Source of the DNA: Methanohalophilus euhalobius
GTDB lineage: Archaea; Halobacteriota; Methanosarcinia; Methanosarcinales; Methanosarcinaceae
Length of the DNA: 64,000 bases
Direction: 5' to 3'
NCBI RefSeq assembly: GCF_900215215.1
Contig: NZ_OBDR01000001.1
Location: 124,001-188,000, forward strand
The notes below the pieces were generated by a model. That model searched no databases. It was not told the origin of the DNA and saw only the letters and a program-made list of their open reading frames with translations. Of this stretch, positions 62,939 through 64,000 are shown one piece after another (positions within the stretch are counted from its first letter, which is position 1; each line of letters opens with the position of its first letter). The position numbers and the translations under genes were made by a program.

Positions 62939-64000
62939 TTGGAAAGAGAATACCATGTTTGTACAGGATGCGCTCTTTTGTGTGACGATATAGAACTGAG
63001 GGAAGAAGAAAACAAGACCATTATAGATAGTGCCTGTCGCAAAGGGGTTGCGTGGATAAAAAATTGCCAGCATCCTCTAGAGTGTACTGTGGATGCAAAA
63101 GATGCCACATCTCAGGATGCAATTGAAAAGGCAGCTGAAATTCTGAAAAGTGCCAAAAATCCCCTCATATTTGGTATGGGAAATTCGAGTCTTAAAGCCC
63201 AGGAAAAAGCCATTGAACTGGCAAAAAAATCCAATGCCTGCATTGATGACACCTCATCGTTCTGCCAGGGTCCTTTTGTTGAAGCAATTCTCAATGATAA
63301 AATCAAAAGTTGTACACTGGATGAAGTAAGGGACAAGGCTGATGTAATTGTATACTGGGGATGTGATCCTTCAAATTCCCATCCCAGACATCTTTCTAAA
63401 TATTCTTATTTTCCCAGGGGAAGAATGCGCCAGAGGGGGTGGGAAGAAGACAGGACGGCAATAGCAATTGATGTACGCAAATCGGATACAGCAATAATAT
63501 GTGAAGATAATTTTTACCGGATTCCTCCAAAAGCAGACGCCGAATTTGCCCGGGCTCTGACAGAAGCCCTATCAGGAAAAGTACCGAAAGTAACCTTTGG
63601 TATGAAACCAAAAGAAATTCTTGAACTTGCAAACGTGCTGAAAAAAGCAGAATTCGGTGTGATATTTGCAGGATTGGGGCTGGTTTATTCCATGCACGAC
63701 CTATCACCCATGGAAGATCTTCTGGAAGCCCTGAACAAGAAGACAGACTTCCATTTGATGCCTATGGTCGGGCAGTATAACATGCGTGGCTTCAACCATA
63801 CCCTGTTTGACCAAACAGGCTATATTAACAGGGTAAGTTTTGATGGGGAAGATATAGGTCATGGGCCCCAATACTCAGTTGTGGAGGTATTGAAAGAGAA
63901 AAGAGTAGACGCTGCCCTTATCATCGGTTCAGACCCCCTTTCCAGCCTGCCCGGGAGTATAGCTGCAAATCTCAAAGAAATCCCAACCATTGTAATTGAC
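62939..64000 (+). CDS. Formylmethanofuran dehydrogenase subunit B (3' cut by window end)
   Basis: The first 354 codons are present. They start with TTG 62939 after a strong GGAGG, then CTGCALLCDDIEL (4Fe-4S motif) and the metal-ligand Cys in YWGCDPSNSHPRH. This is the catalytic molybdopterin subunit that reduces CO2 to formyl-methanofuran, or runs the reverse oxidation during methylotrophic growth. The ligand residue is Cys (no in-frame UGA), so it is not a selenoprotein. Mo (Fmd) or W (Fwd) form cannot be told from this part. Confidence 0.93.
   Translation, partial: MEREYHVCTGCALLCDDIELREEENKTIIDSACRKGVAWIKNCQHPLECTVDAKDATSQDAIEKAAEILKSAKNPLIFGMGNSSLKAQEKAIELAKKSNACIDDTSSFCQGPFVEAILNDKIKSCTLDEVRDKADVIVYWGCDPSNSHPRHLSKYSYFPRGRMRQRGWEEDRTAIAIDVRKSDTAIICEDNFYRIPPKADAEFARALTEALSGKVPKVTFGMKPKEILELANVLKKAEFGVIFAGLGLVYSMHDLSPMEDLLEALNKKTDFHLMPMVGQYNMRGFNHTLFDQTGYINRVSFDGEDIGHGPQYSVVEVLKEKRVDAALIIGSDPLSSLPGSIAANLKEIPTIVID

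Noticed and set aside
62939-64000. Selenocysteine in formylmethanofuran dehydrogenase subunit B
   Set aside because: The metal-ligand position is an ordinary Cys codon (WGCDPSNSHP) and no in-frame TGA occurs in the visible part.

Overview
The window comes from a methylotrophic methanogenic archaeon, almost certainly a member of the Methanosarcinaceae (Methanolobus, Methanohalophilus or Methanococcoides type; I cannot fix the genus). The grounds are two copies of the methanol methyltransferase pair mtaB/mtaC, mtaA, a RamA-type corrinoid activator, an HdrA-MvhD fusion with a polyferredoxin, the start of a formylmethanofuran dehydrogenase operon, archaeal GatE, DUF1699 and DUF2551 proteins, archaeal TATA boxes and GGAGGTGAT-type ribosome binding sites. 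It is an ordinary chromosomal segment with one relic insertion sequence and one decayed transporter. No CRISPR array, phage or plasmid functions were seen.

Layout. 0-4 kb: end of a Cys-rich protein, tRNA-Glu, two small regulatory or unknown proteins, an Fe-S aldo/keto reductase, an IS6-family relic and a flavoprotein. 4-14 kb: sufCB, an ATP-grasp protein with a CocE-type hydrolase, PEP synthase, a histidine kinase lacking a normal start codon, and tRNA-Gln. 13.6-21 kb: small methanogen-specific proteins, a 1.1 kb AT-rich gap, a decayed polar amino acid ABC transporter, a divergent Hsp20-like/msrA pair around an inverted repeat, an ACT-UPF0210 pair, and a bacterial-type shikimate kinase. 21-25 kb: an MFS transporter, a hydantoinase-family protein and a degenerate CDF-like membrane protein.

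25-38 kb is a methanol-utilisation island, all on the minus strand: an AceTr-type transporter, mtaC1B1, a large PAS/GAF sensor upstream of mtaC2B2, a CobW-family GTPase with a His-rich tail, the corrinoid activator, and mtaA. MtaB takes the methyl group from methanol to the corrinoid of MtaC; MtaA passes it to coenzyme M; the RamA-like protein reductively reactivates oxidised corrinoid. MtaA and MtaB are zinc enzymes, so the CobW-family GTPase may be a zinc chaperone for them.

38-48 kb: a membrane-anchored alkaline-phosphatase-fold protein, then pheA and a MoxR-DUF58-BatA-VWA operon. 48.1-48.8 kb is non-coding with two hairpin-rich segments, each preceded by a TATA box, before an SMR exporter. 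49-58 kb (minus): argG, carAB, a beta-propeller protein and gatE. 57.8-64 kb is energy metabolism: hdrA-polyferredoxin (minus), then divergently thioredoxin, ferredoxin-thioredoxin reductase, an Fe-S protein and fwdB/fmdB, cut by the window end.
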